A stretch of 64,000 bases of DNA from Thermincola carboxydiphila (GTDB lineage: Bacteria; Bacillota; Thermincolia; Thermincolales; UBA2595). The DNA lies in assembly GCA_016841045.1 (NCBI GenBank), contig JAENZX010000005.1, positions 100,172 to 164,171 on the forward strand, in the 5' to 3' direction. Shown in pieces: positions 17,914-26,872 of the stretch (the stretch's first letter is position 1; each line of letters begins with the position of its first letter). The position numbers were made by a program, and so were the translations under genes. Under the pieces are notes generated by a model. The model was not told the DNA's origin. It was given only the letters and a program-made list of their open reading frames with translations, and did not search any database.

Positions 17914-18939
17914 GTGATTTTCAGAATGTTTTCGTTCAAAGACGACTGACGATCCTTCATTCTGTTTGGCGAACTTCTTTAATTCTGCTGCTATTTCACC
18001 AATTTCTAAGTAATTTTTAAATTTAAGACTGGTGTTAGTTACTGCTGCCAGTGAGACAGTCATCAGAGGAAAACATTCCGTTTGGCCACGTCGGTTGGTG
18101 ACTTCAATGAAGCCTTGTGACAGGTCATCAGAGTCGTAAAGCTTTCTGATATCTCTATCGAAGTTTTCAATAATGTATTTAGCTATAACTTTATCAATTT
18201 CCGGGTTAACTATTAATAAAAAATCATCTCCTCCAATATGTCCGAGAAAGCAATCTCTACATTCAGGAAATGCCAGGCTGTCATTTAATATTTGAGCTGT
18301 TAAGAGCAGAGCCTTGTCTCCTCTTTCAAAACCATACTTGTCATTAAAAGCCTTAAAGTTATCTAAATCTACATAGAATACTGTGAAAGGTTTATTATTT
18401 TCCACAAGTTCTTTTAGTTTTGCCTCAATTACTAAGTTTCCCGGTAGACTGGTAAGTGGATTTGAATTATGGGCACAATAAATCTGTATTTTTGTTATGT
18501 TGTTAAGTAGACTCATTACGGAAACAGCACCGATGTACTTACCGCTATCAACCACGATAATATCGTCATAAAGGGCTTGTTCAGTCCGGCTCATCGCTAG
18601 ATGGGACACCTCTTCCAGAGGCATATACCGGTTTACAACCAAAGGCAGTCTGTCCATAATAAGTGCCACCGGTTTGTTTTCGTAAAGGGATACTCCATAT
18701 TTCGATGCTAGATGGTAATATAACTTATTTTTCATGATCAAACCAACGGGAACTTCGTTTTTTACTACGACAATACCGGAAAAATTGTATTCGTTAAATA
18801 TTTCTCTGACTTTGTAAACCGGAACTTCATGCTCAACTGCTGGTATCGATTCTGCTATTTCACCAATTCTTATACCTAATCCGGGAAACTTATTATTATT
18901 TCCGTCACTATTATTTATAGAAGTTTGAATAACCTTAAT
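17893..18939 (-). CDS. CBS-GGDEF diguanylate cyclase-like protein with probable ATT start
   Basis: A CBS-like sensory region (about residues 20-150) is followed by a GGDEF domain containing YVDLDNFKAFND and the signature IGGDDFLLI. The GGDDF spelling deviates from GGDEF/GGEEF, so activity is likely but not certain. The first ordinary start codon is TTG at 18741, which would cut the first CBS domain in half. The frame stays open upstream to a TGA at 18946-18948, and this stretch has no ATG, GTG or TTG. It encodes a credible CBS N-terminus (VREIFNEYNFSGIVVV). GGGAGTGAGG precedes ATT at 18939-18937 by 4-9 bases, so ATT is the best start, giving 348 residues. Confidence 0.75.
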   Translation of the reverse strand: MKVIQTSINNSDGNNNKFPGLGIRIGEIAESIPAVEHEVPVYKVREIFNEYNFSGIVVVKNEVPVGLIMKNKLYYHLASKYGVSLYENKPVALIMDRLPLVVNRYMPLEEVSHLAMSRTEQALYDDIIVVDSGKYIGAVSVMSLLNNITKIQIYCAHNSNPLTSLPGNLVIEAKLKELVENNKPFTVFYVDLDNFKAFNDKYGFERGDKALLLTAQILNDSLAFPECRDCFLGHIGGDDFLLIVNPEIDKVIAKYIIENFDRDIRKLYDSDDLSQGFIEVTNRRGQTECFPLMTVSLAAVTNTSLKFKNYLEIGEIAAELKKFAKQNEGSSVVFERKHSENHKGGARN

Positions 18940-19061
18940 AAGTCCTCACTCCCTTCAATTATTACATGATGGAATATTAACCCAGATAATTAATATAATT
19001 ATACATTGGTTTCTTTGAGCACTAATTAAGACACTATTAAACTTAAGTTAACTATTTAGAA

Positions 19062-19097
19062 GACCCCGCGTTTTTACGCGGGGTCGGTTAATATTTT
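19062..19097. terminator. Orphan G+C-rich terminator hairpin
   Basis: GACCCCGCG (19062-19070) and CGCGGGGTC (19077-19085) form a perfect stem followed on the plus strand by a T-rich tract. No plus-strand gene precedes it closely. It may terminate antisense or leader transcription, or protect the TPR gene from read-through. The rest of 18940-19281 holds the presumed promoter region and nothing else I can identify. Confidence 0.55.
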
Positions 19098-19281
19098 TTA
19101 TCTTCATTCTTAAATCTCTGAGCGGGGTATTGCCCGAATTTTTCGCTTTAGAGTATTCAATGCCATTTGACAACTGTTAACTGCAAACTTTTTTTGTCAT
19201 ATTCTACTTCTTCACTCATATGTTTAATTGTAAATGGGTTTTATCCGCATAAAGTTTAATGTTAATCGGGGAGGGGTTGTT

Positions 19282-20334
19282 TTGAAGAAGGAAGACAACT
19301 TAAAAGTTGATGAGCAGATAGAAATGTTTGAAAAAGCAGTGAAGAACAACCCTAAGGATATTTGGTCTCTGATCCGGCTTGGTTATAGTTACACCAGGGC
19401 TAACAAGTATAAGGAAGCAATTAATGCCTACAACCAGGCATTGAATCTTGATCCCGCAATGTATCTTGCACACTATGGGCTGGGTTACTCTTATATGAAA
19501 TATAAAAACATTGATGAAGCAATAAAATCATTCAAAAAGTCTTTGGAATACAACCCTGAATATATCCAGGCACACTACCGTCTGGGATACATTGCCTGTG
19601 AACAGCAGAGATACGAAGATGCTATAGAGCATCTTACAACACTGCTCAAGCTTGAGGAGAAACACGCTAAGGGCTGTTTCTGCCTTGGGAAGGCATACAA
19701 TGCATTGGAACGGTGGGACAAAGCAATAGAAGTGCTGCGAAAGTCTGTAGAGTTAAATCCCAAATTCGAGTTTGCCTGGTACCAGATAAGCCTGTCATAT
19801 GTAGGAAAAAGGGAATACCAGAAAGCCCTTGAGACCTTGCAGAAGGCAACTGAAATAAATCCCAGGCTGGAATATATATATGACCAGATGGGACGCATTT
19901 ACATGAGACTCCGCCGCATAAAAGAAGCTATAGAAATGCACTCAAAAGCCGTGGAGATTGCTCCCAAGTTGGGCTATTTGTGGAAAAACCTGGGGGTGGC
20001 GTATCTTCGTGATAATAGGTATTGGGAAGCCATAGCAAGTCTAAACAGATCCCTTGAAATAAATAGGAGTAATGGTACATCACATTACTATCTCGGATGT
20101 TCCTACCAGTATCTTGGTGAGCAGGAGCTCAGCATAAAGCATTTCAAAGAAACCTTGAGACTGCTTCCCAACCATCAAAAAGCAAAGATCCAGCTTCAAG
20201 CATTAGAAAAAACTGTTACACCAAAGGAACCCATTGTTGAACAACATAACGAACCTGAACCTGTGGTAACAGAAGATATTAATGACAGATTAAAGCAGCT
20301 TAGAGCAAAATGGAGAGAGAATAGCCCTTCATAA
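19282..20334 (+). CDS. Tetratricopeptide repeat protein
   Basis: This 350-residue soluble protein is built almost entirely from about nine TPR units of 34 residues (pattern W/LxxLGxxYxxxxxYxxAIxxxxxALxLxP) from residue 10 to 310, plus a charged disordered tail. TPR superhelices bind other proteins; no catalytic domain or signal peptide is visible. TTG at 19282 is chosen because GGGGAGGGG lies just upstream; the ATG at 19234 adds 16 poorly conserved residues and lacks a site. A second, unrelated-length TPR gene follows in the same direction, but terminators separate them. The partner is unknown. Confidence 0.82.
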   Translation: MKKEDNLKVDEQIEMFEKAVKNNPKDIWSLIRLGYSYTRANKYKEAINAYNQALNLDPAMYLAHYGLGYSYMKYKNIDEAIKSFKKSLEYNPEYIQAHYRLGYIACEQQRYEDAIEHLTTLLKLEEKHAKGCFCLGKAYNALERWDKAIEVLRKSVELNPKFEFAWYQISLSYVGKREYQKALETLQKATEINPRLEYIYDQMGRIYMRLRRIKEAIEMHSKAVEIAPKLGYLWKNLGVAYLRDNRYWEAIASLNRSLEINRSNGTSHYYLGCSYQYLGEQELSIKHFKETLRLLPNHQKAKIQLQALEKTVTPKEPIVEQHNEPEPVVTEDINDRLKQLRAKWRENSPS

Positions 20335-20351
20335 TATTTTTTAACAGCAGT

Positions 20352-20399
20352 TTCGTTATTTTTTATATTGTTATTTTTATAATGTTAGGAAATAACGAA
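20352..20399. repeat. 10-bp inverted repeat with long A+T-rich loop
   Basis: TTCGTTATTT (20352-20361) and AAATAACGAA (20390-20399) are perfect inverted copies around a 28-base T-rich loop, just after the TPR gene stop. It could be an operator or a poor terminator. Confidence 0.4.
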
Positions 20400-20535
20400 T
20401 AAGTGAGAGTTTTGACTTCTTTTATCAAGCACAATGAATGTATATCGACATAGAAACAAAATATCCTCAGCAACTTTTTTCTGTCACAGGCCTACAGTCT
20501 CTTTTAAAATTACATCGTAAGGACTTTTTTGCCTG

Positions 20536-20577
20536 AAATCCCCCAAAATCTCCTAGCGGTATAGCGGGGGATTTTCT
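20536..20577 (+). terminator. Probable terminator downstream of first TPR gene
   Basis: AAATCCCCC (20536-20544) pairs with GGGGGATTT (20566-20574) around a 21-base loop, followed by TTCTGTC. The remainder of 20400-20698 shows no gene. Confidence 0.5.
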
Positions 20578-20698
20578 GTCATTTTATAGAGGTATTTGAC
20601 GTACGATTCTTACTGTTTCTAGCAGGGAAAGGTTTCTCTCCGATAGAAAAGTTAGATAAAATCAGGGTTATTAAAACAAAAGGGGAGAGATTTTTAGA

Positions 20699-21907
20699 AT
20701 GGGAAACCTTGTTTTACAGCATAAGAAAGTATCAGACGCAGCAAAAATGGGGATTTTGAAAAAATTATCTTATAAATTTCTGCCGACTGCCACTCTGTAT
20801 GCCTTTGCAGGTCTGCTTTTTGAAACTATTGGTGATGAAGACAGGGCCATAAAATACTATTCAGGGTCAGCGGTCTTAAATCCGGAAAAAAGCTATCTTC
20901 ACTACAAAATCGGACAGCTGCAGTACAAGAAGGGATGCATCAAAGAAGCGGCAAAATCTTTTCGCAAGGCAGCTCATCTAAGTCAGGAGGTCGCTTCAGT
21001 ATTTTGGGTAGGAACCAGCCCGTCCAATAAAATTCCAGTATCTCCTTCAGATCGTGCAGAGGTTAATCTGGAACTTATACACAATCCTAATTCAGTGAAG
21101 GCTTTGATAACAAAGGGAAAGGATTACTACAACAGAGGTTTGTTCAAGGAAGCCAGTTCCTGCTTTAAGAAGGCTCTGGACTTTGAGCCTGATGAACCCG
21201 AAGGGCTTCTATATTACGGACTCTGTTTATGCAATACCAGAGACTATGAGAAGGCCCTGGAATGCTTTACAAAGAGTGCCTGCATTAGGCAAAACAACCC
21301 TGCTGTTTTTGTAAATATGGGCTTGTGCCACAGTTATCTTGGCAATCACCAGCAGGCAGTGAAGTGTTATAATAATGCCGAGAATCTAGGTTTAATCAAT
21401 GTGGAACTGCTGAATAATAAGGGCTTTTCATTGGTGGAGCTATCGATGTACAATGAGGCACTAAAATGTTATCAACTCGCACTGGAATTAAATCCTGAAG
21501 ACCTCACTTTACTGAGCAATAAAGGTACATGCCTCTGTAAAGCAGGACGCCATGCTGAGGCTCTCAAGTTTTTTGATAAGGCTTTAAAAATCCATCAGCA
21601 GGATAGTATGCTCCTCAATAACAAAGCCCTCTGTCTTGAAGCGGTGGGCCGTTTAAGCGAAGCACTGCATTGCTATAACAAAGCATTAGATATAGATCCT
21701 AAGAATTCTACTCTTCTAATAAACAAGGGTGGCTGCCTCGCTAAACTGAATAGGTTCTATGAAGCGCTGGCCTGTTTCAATAAGGCCATCAGGTTCGATC
21801 CTGGTAATCGCGAAGTCTGGAGCTTCAAAGCTGATATATATGAAAAAATGGGTGAAAACGGAGAAGCAATTGACTGTTATAACAAAGCACTGGGATTGGT
21901 CGATTAA
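20699..21907 (+). CDS. Tetratricopeptide repeat protein
   Basis: The 402-residue TPR protein has about ten repeats. The repeats from residue 135 onward are regular and near-identical in phase (NKGxCLxxxxxxxEALxCYxKALxIxP). The N-terminal 125 residues are more divergent. Many Cys and Asn residues fall at the inner face of the superhelix. No signal peptide or membrane segment is seen. AGGGGAGAG precedes the ATG at 20699 at slightly long spacing, and a strong terminator follows. It is probably a cytoplasmic scaffold; function unknown. Regularity of the repeats suggests relatively recent internal duplication. Confidence 0.82.
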   Translation: MGNLVLQHKKVSDAAKMGILKKLSYKFLPTATLYAFAGLLFETIGDEDRAIKYYSGSAVLNPEKSYLHYKIGQLQYKKGCIKEAAKSFRKAAHLSQEVASVFWVGTSPSNKIPVSPSDRAEVNLELIHNPNSVKALITKGKDYYNRGLFKEASSCFKKALDFEPDEPEGLLYYGLCLCNTRDYEKALECFTKSACIRQNNPAVFVNMGLCHSYLGNHQQAVKCYNNAENLGLINVELLNNKGFSLVELSMYNEALKCYQLALELNPEDLTLLSNKGTCLCKAGRHAEALKFFDKALKIHQQDSMLLNNKALCLEAVGRLSEALHCYNKALDIDPKNSTLLINKGGCLAKLNRFYEALACFNKAIRFDPGNREVWSFKADIYEKMGENGEAIDCYNKALGLVD

Positions 21908-21912
21908 ACGTC

Positions 21913-21958
21913 AATCGGGGTGATCTGGTTTATACCGGATCAACCCGATTTAATTTTT
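21913..21958 (+). terminator. Terminator of second TPR gene
   Basis: A long stem, AATCGGGG.TGATC.TGGT paired with ACCG.GATCA.ACCCGATT, has a four-base loop and is followed by TAATTTTT. Confidence 0.85.
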
Positions 21959-22090
21959 GAGAAATTTGCAAAAAATTTTGAATAATTTGCAGGAATGTCA
22001 ATGATAATCTCGAAACATATTGAAATTATAAAGTAATTTCTTCAAATTAGTGAATACTAATAGTAAAATAATTTTAAGAGGGGTATTTGT

Positions 22091-22831
22091 GTGAAAACCC
22101 ACCTTGTCGAAATGTTTTCATCAGTTCAGGGTGAAGGACTTTACCTCGGGGTTAAACAGATTTTTATCAGGTTTGCAGGTTGCAATCTTAAATGTAAATA
22201 CTGTGACACACCCTTTGAGCAAAAGTCCGAATTTCGGGTAGAGGTTCCTGTATGTTCAGGCAAGTTCGATTTATACCAAAATCCTGTTACTCCGGAAGAG
22301 ACAATCAGTATAATAGACAGACTTAACTCAAAGCAGTGTCATAGTGTCAGTCTGACTGGAGGAGAACCACTGCTTCATACGGATTTTATCAAGCAAATTG
22401 GAGGACCGGTCGGACAGCGGGGATTAAAAATTTATCTTGAAACCAATGGCACCCTTTCAGACGAGCTTTTAGAAGTTATAAACCTGATTGATATTATCAG
22501 TATGGATATTAAGCTTCCATCATCTACAGGGTGTGGTGAGTTATGGTCCACTCACGAGAAGTTTTTAAGAATTGGACAGTATAGACAAATTTTTGTCAAG
22601 ATAGTTGTAACTTCTGAAACCTCTGAAGAAGAATTTATAAAAGCCTGTGAAACCATAAGAAGAGTCGATGAAAACATACCTTTGGTTATTCAGCCCGTAA
22701 CTTCTCACCATGGTTTTCCCGACAGTAACCCGTCCCTTGGTAAGATAATAGGGCTTCAGGAGTTAGGACTCCGGTGTCTAAATGACGTAAGGATTATACC
22801 TCAGACACATAAATATTTGGGACTACTTTAA
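22091..22831 (+). CDS. queE: 7-carboxy-7-deazaguanine synthase, QueE
   Basis: This radical SAM enzyme makes the ring contraction that turns 6-carboxytetrahydropterin into 7-carboxy-7-deazaguanine in preQ0/queuosine synthesis. The 246-residue protein has the N-terminal SSVQGEG block and the cluster-binding motif CNLKCKYC (C31, C35, C38), the QueE-type CxxxCxxC, followed by TGGEPL and the ETNGT segment. GTG at 22091 follows AAGAGGGG. The next gene, folE, supplies the first pathway step and begins 7 bases after the stop, so this is a two-gene operon. QueD, QueC and QueF are not in the window. I see no preQ1 riboswitch in the 180-base upstream region. Confidence 0.92.
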   Translation: MKTHLVEMFSSVQGEGLYLGVKQIFIRFAGCNLKCKYCDTPFEQKSEFRVEVPVCSGKFDLYQNPVTPEETISIIDRLNSKQCHSVSLTGGEPLLHTDFIKQIGGPVGQRGLKIYLETNGTLSDELLEVINLIDIISMDIKLPSSTGCGELWSTHEKFLRIGQYRQIFVKIVVTSETSEEEFIKACETIRRVDENIPLVIQPVTSHHGFPDSNPSLGKIIGLQELGLRCLNDVRIIPQTHKYLGLL

Positions 22832-22838
22832 GGAGGTT

Positions 22839-23408
22839 ATGTTGTTGTTTGATCAGGAGAAGATAGAAAAGGCTGTTACCATGATACTTGAAGCAATCGG
22901 AGAGGATCCTGAACGTGAAGGACTTAGGGACACTCCCAAAAGAGTTGCCAGGATGTATAAAGAAGTTTTCTGTGGCTTGCACGACGATCCAAGACAGTAC
23001 TTGAAGGTGCTTTTTAATGAAGACCACGAGGAAATGGTACTCGTCAAAGATATCCCCTTTTATTCGATGTGCGAACACCATTTGCTTCCCTTTTTTGGCA
23101 AAGCTCACGTTGCGTATATACCGAGTAAAGGAAAGATAACCGGTTTGTCAAAACTTGCCAGGACAGTTGAGCTTATTGCTAAAAGACCCCAGCTTCAGGA
23201 ACGGTTAACAAGTGATATTGCTGATATGATTATGGATACATTAAAACCATTGGGAGTTATGGTGGTTGTGGAAGCAGAACATATGTGTATGACTATGAGA
23301 GGTGTTAAAAAGCCGGGGTCAATGACGCTGACCTCTGCAGTCCGTGGTCTTTTTAAAACTAAGGGAACTACAAGAGCTGAAGCTTTTGCTCTCATAAGGG
23401 GACACTAA
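22839..23408 (+). CDS. folE: GTP cyclohydrolase I, FolE
   Basis: FolE converts GTP to 7,8-dihydroneopterin triphosphate, the precursor of both folate and queuosine. The 189-residue length is normal. Zinc ligands are visible as C78 and H81 ([12 protein letters not shown]) and C150 ([11 protein letters not shown]), with the GLSKLAR and GTP-binding QERLT regions. The start follows AAGGAGGTT at ideal spacing. Linkage to queE points to the deazapurine branch as at least one destination. FolE1 is the zinc-dependent type. No anomalies. Confidence 0.95.
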   Translation: MLLFDQEKIEKAVTMILEAIGEDPEREGLRDTPKRVARMYKEVFCGLHDDPRQYLKVLFNEDHEEMVLVKDIPFYSMCEHHLLPFFGKAHVAYIPSKGKITGLSKLARTVELIAKRPQLQERLTSDIADMIMDTLKPLGVMVVVEAEHMCMTMRGVKKPGSMTLTSAVRGLFKTKGTTRAEAFALIRGH

Positions 23409-23483
23409 TTACCGGACAGGCTGCTTGATTTATTTCATAAAGTTGGATAAAATAATCTCAGGCTATTTGGAAGGGGTCCCACT

Positions 23484-23660
23484 ATGGAGGAAAAACAAGA
23501 TAAATTGGAGCTCATTGCTGCCAAAGGATTTAAGCAGTATGATGAGATGTATAAAATAGTAGATTACCTTAATAAAAATCTAAAACATAAAAATGTGATG
23601 TTTGGCCTTACAAAAAACAAGGAAAACGGCTCTATGACAATTTCAATATATGAAGTATAA
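23484..23660 (+). CDS. YpmA-like small conserved protein (DUF4264)
   Basis: This 58-residue protein starts at ATG 23484 behind GGAAGGGG. The core DEMYKIVDYLNKNLK followed by NVMFGLTKN and a C-terminal TISIYEV matches the small Bacillota YpmA family (DUF4264) as I recall it. No function is established for the family. It is missed by length-filtered gene callers. A short hairpin terminator begins at its stop codon, but surE follows only 40 bases later, so partial read-through is possible. Confidence 0.75.
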   Translation: MEEKQDKLELIAAKGFKQYDEMYKIVDYLNKNLKHKNVMFGLTKNKENGSMTISIYEV

Positions 23661-23681
23661 AGCAGGTTATCCTGCTTTTTT
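23660..23681 (+). terminator. Short terminator after ypmA-like gene
   Basis: AAGCAGG/CCTGCTT stem, loop TTAT, then Ts; located between the ypmA-like stop and the surE ribosome binding site. Confidence 0.6.
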
Positions 23682-23699
23682 CTCTAAGGAGGAAGCATT

Positions 23700-24470
23700 A
23701 TGAGAATTTTAATCAGTAATGATGATGGAATTAATGCACCTGGGATTAATGCTTTAAGAGAAGCCCTTGAGGACATGGGGGAAGTTTATGTGGTAGCTCC
23801 TGACAGGCCGAAAAGCGCTACTGGGCTGGGGATTACTATTCATAAACCCCTTAGGGCAGACGAAGTTAGTTTTGAAGGCGGAAAATCCAAAGGATTTGCA
23901 GTTAATGGCACCCCTTCGGACTGTGTTAAACTTGCTATTCAGGCTTTACTTCCCAAATTACCTGATATTGTTGTATCAGGGATAAACCTTGGACCAAATC
24001 TGGGAACAGATGTATTATACTCAGGTACGGTTTCGGCTGCTTTAGAAGGAGTAATAAATGGTGTTCCATCTGTGGCTGTTTCCCTTGCCACTTGGGATTG
24101 CCCTGAATTTGGGTATGCGGCGGATTTTATGAGGAAAATGGTTAAAGTCGTATATGAAAAAGGGCTTCCTGACGAAACACTTCTGAATGTAAATTTCCCA
24201 CTCACCGATTGTGGGGCAAAGGCCAAAAAGGTTAGTATCACCCGCCTGGGAAAAAGAAGATATGAGAACAGCTTCGAGAAGAGACATGACCCCAGAGGAA
24301 AAAGCTACTATTGGATGGGTGGCGAAGTTTTGGACATTAATGCTGAGCCAGGGACAGATATTGCTGCAGTAAAGTCTGGGGAGATTTCAGTTACTCCACT
24401 TTTGTTTGATGTTACAAATGCTGCTTTTATGAATAAAGTAGATTCCTGGAACCTGGATAATTTACTTTGA
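23700..24470 (+). CDS. surE: 5'/3'-nucleotidase SurE
   Basis: SurE is a divalent-metal nucleoside monophosphate phosphatase, often a stress and stationary-phase gene. The 256-residue protein starts MRILISNDDG, with the metal-binding Asp pair D8/D9. Other family blocks are APDRPKSATG, NGTPSDCVK, and the SGINLGPNLG and YSGTVSAALEG active-site loops. TAAGGAGGAAGC precedes the ATG. A strong terminator follows. Typical length and all metal ligands present. Confidence 0.95.
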   Translation: MRILISNDDGINAPGINALREALEDMGEVYVVAPDRPKSATGLGITIHKPLRADEVSFEGGKSKGFAVNGTPSDCVKLAIQALLPKLPDIVVSGINLGPNLGTDVLYSGTVSAALEGVINGVPSVAVSLATWDCPEFGYAADFMRKMVKVVYEKGLPDETLLNVNFPLTDCGAKAKKVSITRLGKRRYENSFEKRHDPRGKSYYWMGGEVLDINAEPGTDIAAVKSGEISVTPLLFDVTNAAFMNKVDSWNLDNLL

Positions 24471-24473
24471 AAA

Positions 24474-24510
24474 AACCGGGATGGGGCTTAAAGCCTATCC
24501 CGGTTTTTTT
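24474..24510. terminator. Terminator between surE and spoVB
   Basis: AACCGGGAT..GGCTT pairs with AAGCCTATCCCGGTT, followed by seven Ts. It serves surE and may help the convergent spoVB-like gene. Confidence 0.85.
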
Positions 24511-24524
24511 CTGTTAAGAGAGAT

Positions 24525-26075
24525 TTAGAAAAACTTATTGAATACGGGGATTTTTTTGAGCTCCGACGACTTGAGCGTTCCTAAAAGAATTACTAACAGT
24601 AAATATGCAGGAAACCCGGTTGTTATAGAAAGAGCTACAGCGGCGCTGGCACTTCCCACAGCATTAAAAATCAGGGTGTAAACTTTGGTGAAGAGCAACG
24701 CTGTACAAATGCCTGCGAAAAAAGGCTTTATAGTGTCATTTAGAAAAACCAGCCTAAAGGCAGTGAATTTATATAGAGATATGATGTTTAAAACAGCAGT
24801 GAGAATAAAATAAAGGTTGTAAGATTGAATTATTCCGATAAAACCCAAACCGGGGATAAACGCCAGAGTAGAAATGGCAGCGATCTTCAGCATGCCCCCT
24901 ATAAGCATATTTTTTAAAGGTATGGCTGGGAGCCCTAAACCCTGAAGTACTCCGGAAGTTGTTTGCTGCAGATACGCAAAAAGCCCGCCGATAGCAAGGG
25001 TACGAAGAAAGACACCACTGTCGGGAGAACCGTAGATCACTGCTGTTAATTGATTGGAGAGCACAAGGTATGCCGCAATAAAGGGGATGCCGGCTATTAT
25101 AGTCACTCGCACAGCAGTACTGGTGCGTGAACTAACTACATATGGCCGGTTTTGGGCTACTGCTTCGGAAATCGCAGGCACAAGACTTGTAGCAAGAGAA
25201 ACAGTTATCACTGAAGGAATAAAAAGCAGAGTAAGGGCTACGCTGGTCAGCTGACCATATAGGGCAGTTGCCATTGAGGTTGTATAGCCAACTTTTTTCA
25301 GCATAACCGGTATAAGTAAAGAGTCAGCAGTTAGCATTATAGTTGCTGCAATACGGCCAAGGGTAATGGGAGTGCACATGTCAATAAGCTGTCTTAAGAT
25401 ATCAATACAATCTCTGTAATGAGGCAGTTCCATTCTAAAATTAACAGGTTTAGACCTGAAAAAAATAAAAAGCATTACTAATAATCCAATCAATTCACCG
25501 ACAATGCTGGCCAGTGAAATCCCTACAACGGCCCACTGCAGACCCCGTGGAAGAAGCAGAGTTGCCATCGTGAAACCTGCAAACACTCGAACAACCTGCT
25601 CAGCTACTTGACCAACTGCCGGCGGGTTCATGTTCATTAATCCCTGAAAGAAGCCTCTGAAGGCGGAGCTTATTGAAACTATTATTACTCCGGGTAAAAG
25701 ACATAAAAAGATAGGGTAAACTTTTTGATTAACAAAAACATGTTGTTTAAGAAGAGGAGCAATTGAATATGAAAGCAAAGTGAAAAATATTCCAGAACAA
25801 ATAAGAATCAGTAGTGACAGCCATAAAATCTGATAGCTTCTACGGCGATTTCCTCCCACTTCAGATTCGGATACCAGTTTTGATATTCCAAGGGGAATAC
25901 CGGCTGTCGTCACAACTATTATTAGGATATAAATAGGATAGACCAGATTATATAGTCCCATTCCTTCAGGACCAATTAACCGGTAGATGATAGCCTGATA
26001 AATAAAGCCTATGACCCTGTTTACTGATGCTGCCAGCATCAGTATAAAAGCCCCGCGTACAAATGATTTGCCCAT
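24525..26075 (-). CDS. spoVB: SpoVB-like MOP-superfamily lipid flippase
   Basis: This 516-residue polytopic protein has about 14 membrane segments. Its N-terminus, with SVNRVIGFIYQAIIYRLIGPEGMGLY, is characteristic of the SpoVB/YtgP branch of the polysaccharide exporter (MVF/MATE-like) family. SpoVB is needed for spore cortex synthesis, and relatives flip lipid II. The ATG lies behind GGAGGAATCATT. Paralogues such as YtgP and YkvU are close, so the exact sporulation role is inferred from the first 60 residues and from the spore-former context. Monocistronic, convergent with surE. Confidence 0.8.
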   Translation of the reverse strand: MGKSFVRGAFILMLAASVNRVIGFIYQAIIYRLIGPEGMGLYNLVYPIYILIIVVTTAGIPLGISKLVSESEVGGNRRRSYQILWLSLLILICSGIFFTLLSYSIAPLLKQHVFVNQKVYPIFLCLLPGVIIVSISSAFRGFFQGLMNMNPPAVGQVAEQVVRVFAGFTMATLLLPRGLQWAVVGISLASIVGELIGLLVMLFIFFRSKPVNFRMELPHYRDCIDILRQLIDMCTPITLGRIAATIMLTADSLLIPVMLKKVGYTTSMATALYGQLTSVALTLLFIPSVITVSLATSLVPAISEAVAQNRPYVVSSRTSTAVRVTIIAGIPFIAAYLVLSNQLTAVIYGSPDSGVFLRTLAIGGLFAYLQQTTSGVLQGLGLPAIPLKNMLIGGMLKIAAISTLAFIPGLGFIGIIQSYNLYFILTAVLNIISLYKFTAFRLVFLNDTIKPFFAGICTALLFTKVYTLIFNAVGSASAAVALSITTGFPAYLLLVILLGTLKSSELKKIPVFNKFF

Positions 26076-26260
26076 AATGATTCCTCCATGGATTCCTGTC
26101 CTCTAAATATGTATTTCAGAGTTTCACAATTAATGCTAATTACTGCCGGTAAAAGGAATCACATGGTAATATGTCAAATATTAATTAGTGATATAGATAA
26201 TTAGAAATCTAGTGGAAAGGATTATACTGATAAAAATCTTGTAGAAAGGACTGTGCTGAA

Positions 26261-26797
26261 ATGAAGCTTATTGGGGAAAAAGTTGTTGTCAGGAACCTGA
26301 CCAGAGCAGATGTACCCATGCTGGTAAAATGGAAAAATGACCCTGAAATAGCTGATCTGGTTAGGGGCGCTCCTATAAATACAACCTTTGAAATAGAGAA
26401 CAGAAGATTCACCAGGGGTATGGATGACCATGACACCCTCAGACTTATTATAGAGACACTTCCAGGCAAACCTATCGGTTTTATATCTCTTGGAGATATC
26501 GACAGAGATAATCATAAAGCGGAAGTAGGTATGTTGATAGGGGAGAAAGAATACTGGGATGGGGGGTTTGGCACAGAGGGGCTGAAGCTGCTGCTCGAAT
26601 ATCTTTTCTTTGAAATGGACTTCAACCGAATTGGATTAGAGGTTTTCGAATATAATACAAGGGCCAAAAAGGCTTACCAGAAAATAGGCTTCAAGGTTGA
26701 AGGGATTGTACGCCAGGGTCTCTTCAGGAAAAGCAGGTACTATGATATTTTTATTATGGGTATATTGAAACAGGATTTTGCTGAGTTACTAAAATAA
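26261..26797 (+). CDS. GNAT-family N-acetyltransferase (RimJ/RimL-like)
   Basis: The 178-residue GNAT protein opens with LIGEKVVVRNLTRADVPMLV, the usual RimJ/RimL/SpeG N-terminus. The acetyl-CoA site is the E(V)GMLIGEKEYWDGGFGTEG segment, followed by NRIGLEVFEYNTRAKKAYQK and IGFKVEG, typical of ribosomal-protein or small-molecule acetyltransferases. Substrate unknown. ATG at 26261 sits behind GAAAGGA. It has no operon partner: spoVB is divergent and a minus-strand tRNA follows. Confidence 0.85.
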   Translation: MKLIGEKVVVRNLTRADVPMLVKWKNDPEIADLVRGAPINTTFEIENRRFTRGMDDHDTLRLIIETLPGKPIGFISLGDIDRDNHKAEVGMLIGEKEYWDGGFGTEGLKLLLEYLFFEMDFNRIGLEVFEYNTRAKKAYQKIGFKVEGIVRQGLFRKSRYYDIFIMGILKQDFAELLK

Positions 26798-26828
26798 AAA
26801 AATTTGTCAAAAGGGTTAATGCTGCATA

Positions 26829-26858
26829 AAATAAAAAGACACTGTTTACACAGTGTCT
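26829..26858 (-). terminator. Terminator of tRNA-Trp gene
   Basis: Read on the minus strand, AGACACTG and CAGTGTCT form a perfect 8-bp stem followed by TTTTATTTT, about 15 bases after the tRNA 3' end. Confidence 0.8.
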
Positions 26859-26872
26859 GTTATAATCTATTA

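Noticed and set aside
18741..18743. TTG at 18741 as start of the GGDEF gene
   Set aside because: It would truncate the first CBS-like domain, and there is no good ribosome binding site directly ahead; ATT at 18939 fits better.
21959..22090. preQ1 riboswitch before queE
   Set aside because: No compact H-type pseudoknot pattern or C-rich loop with A-rich tail could be seen.
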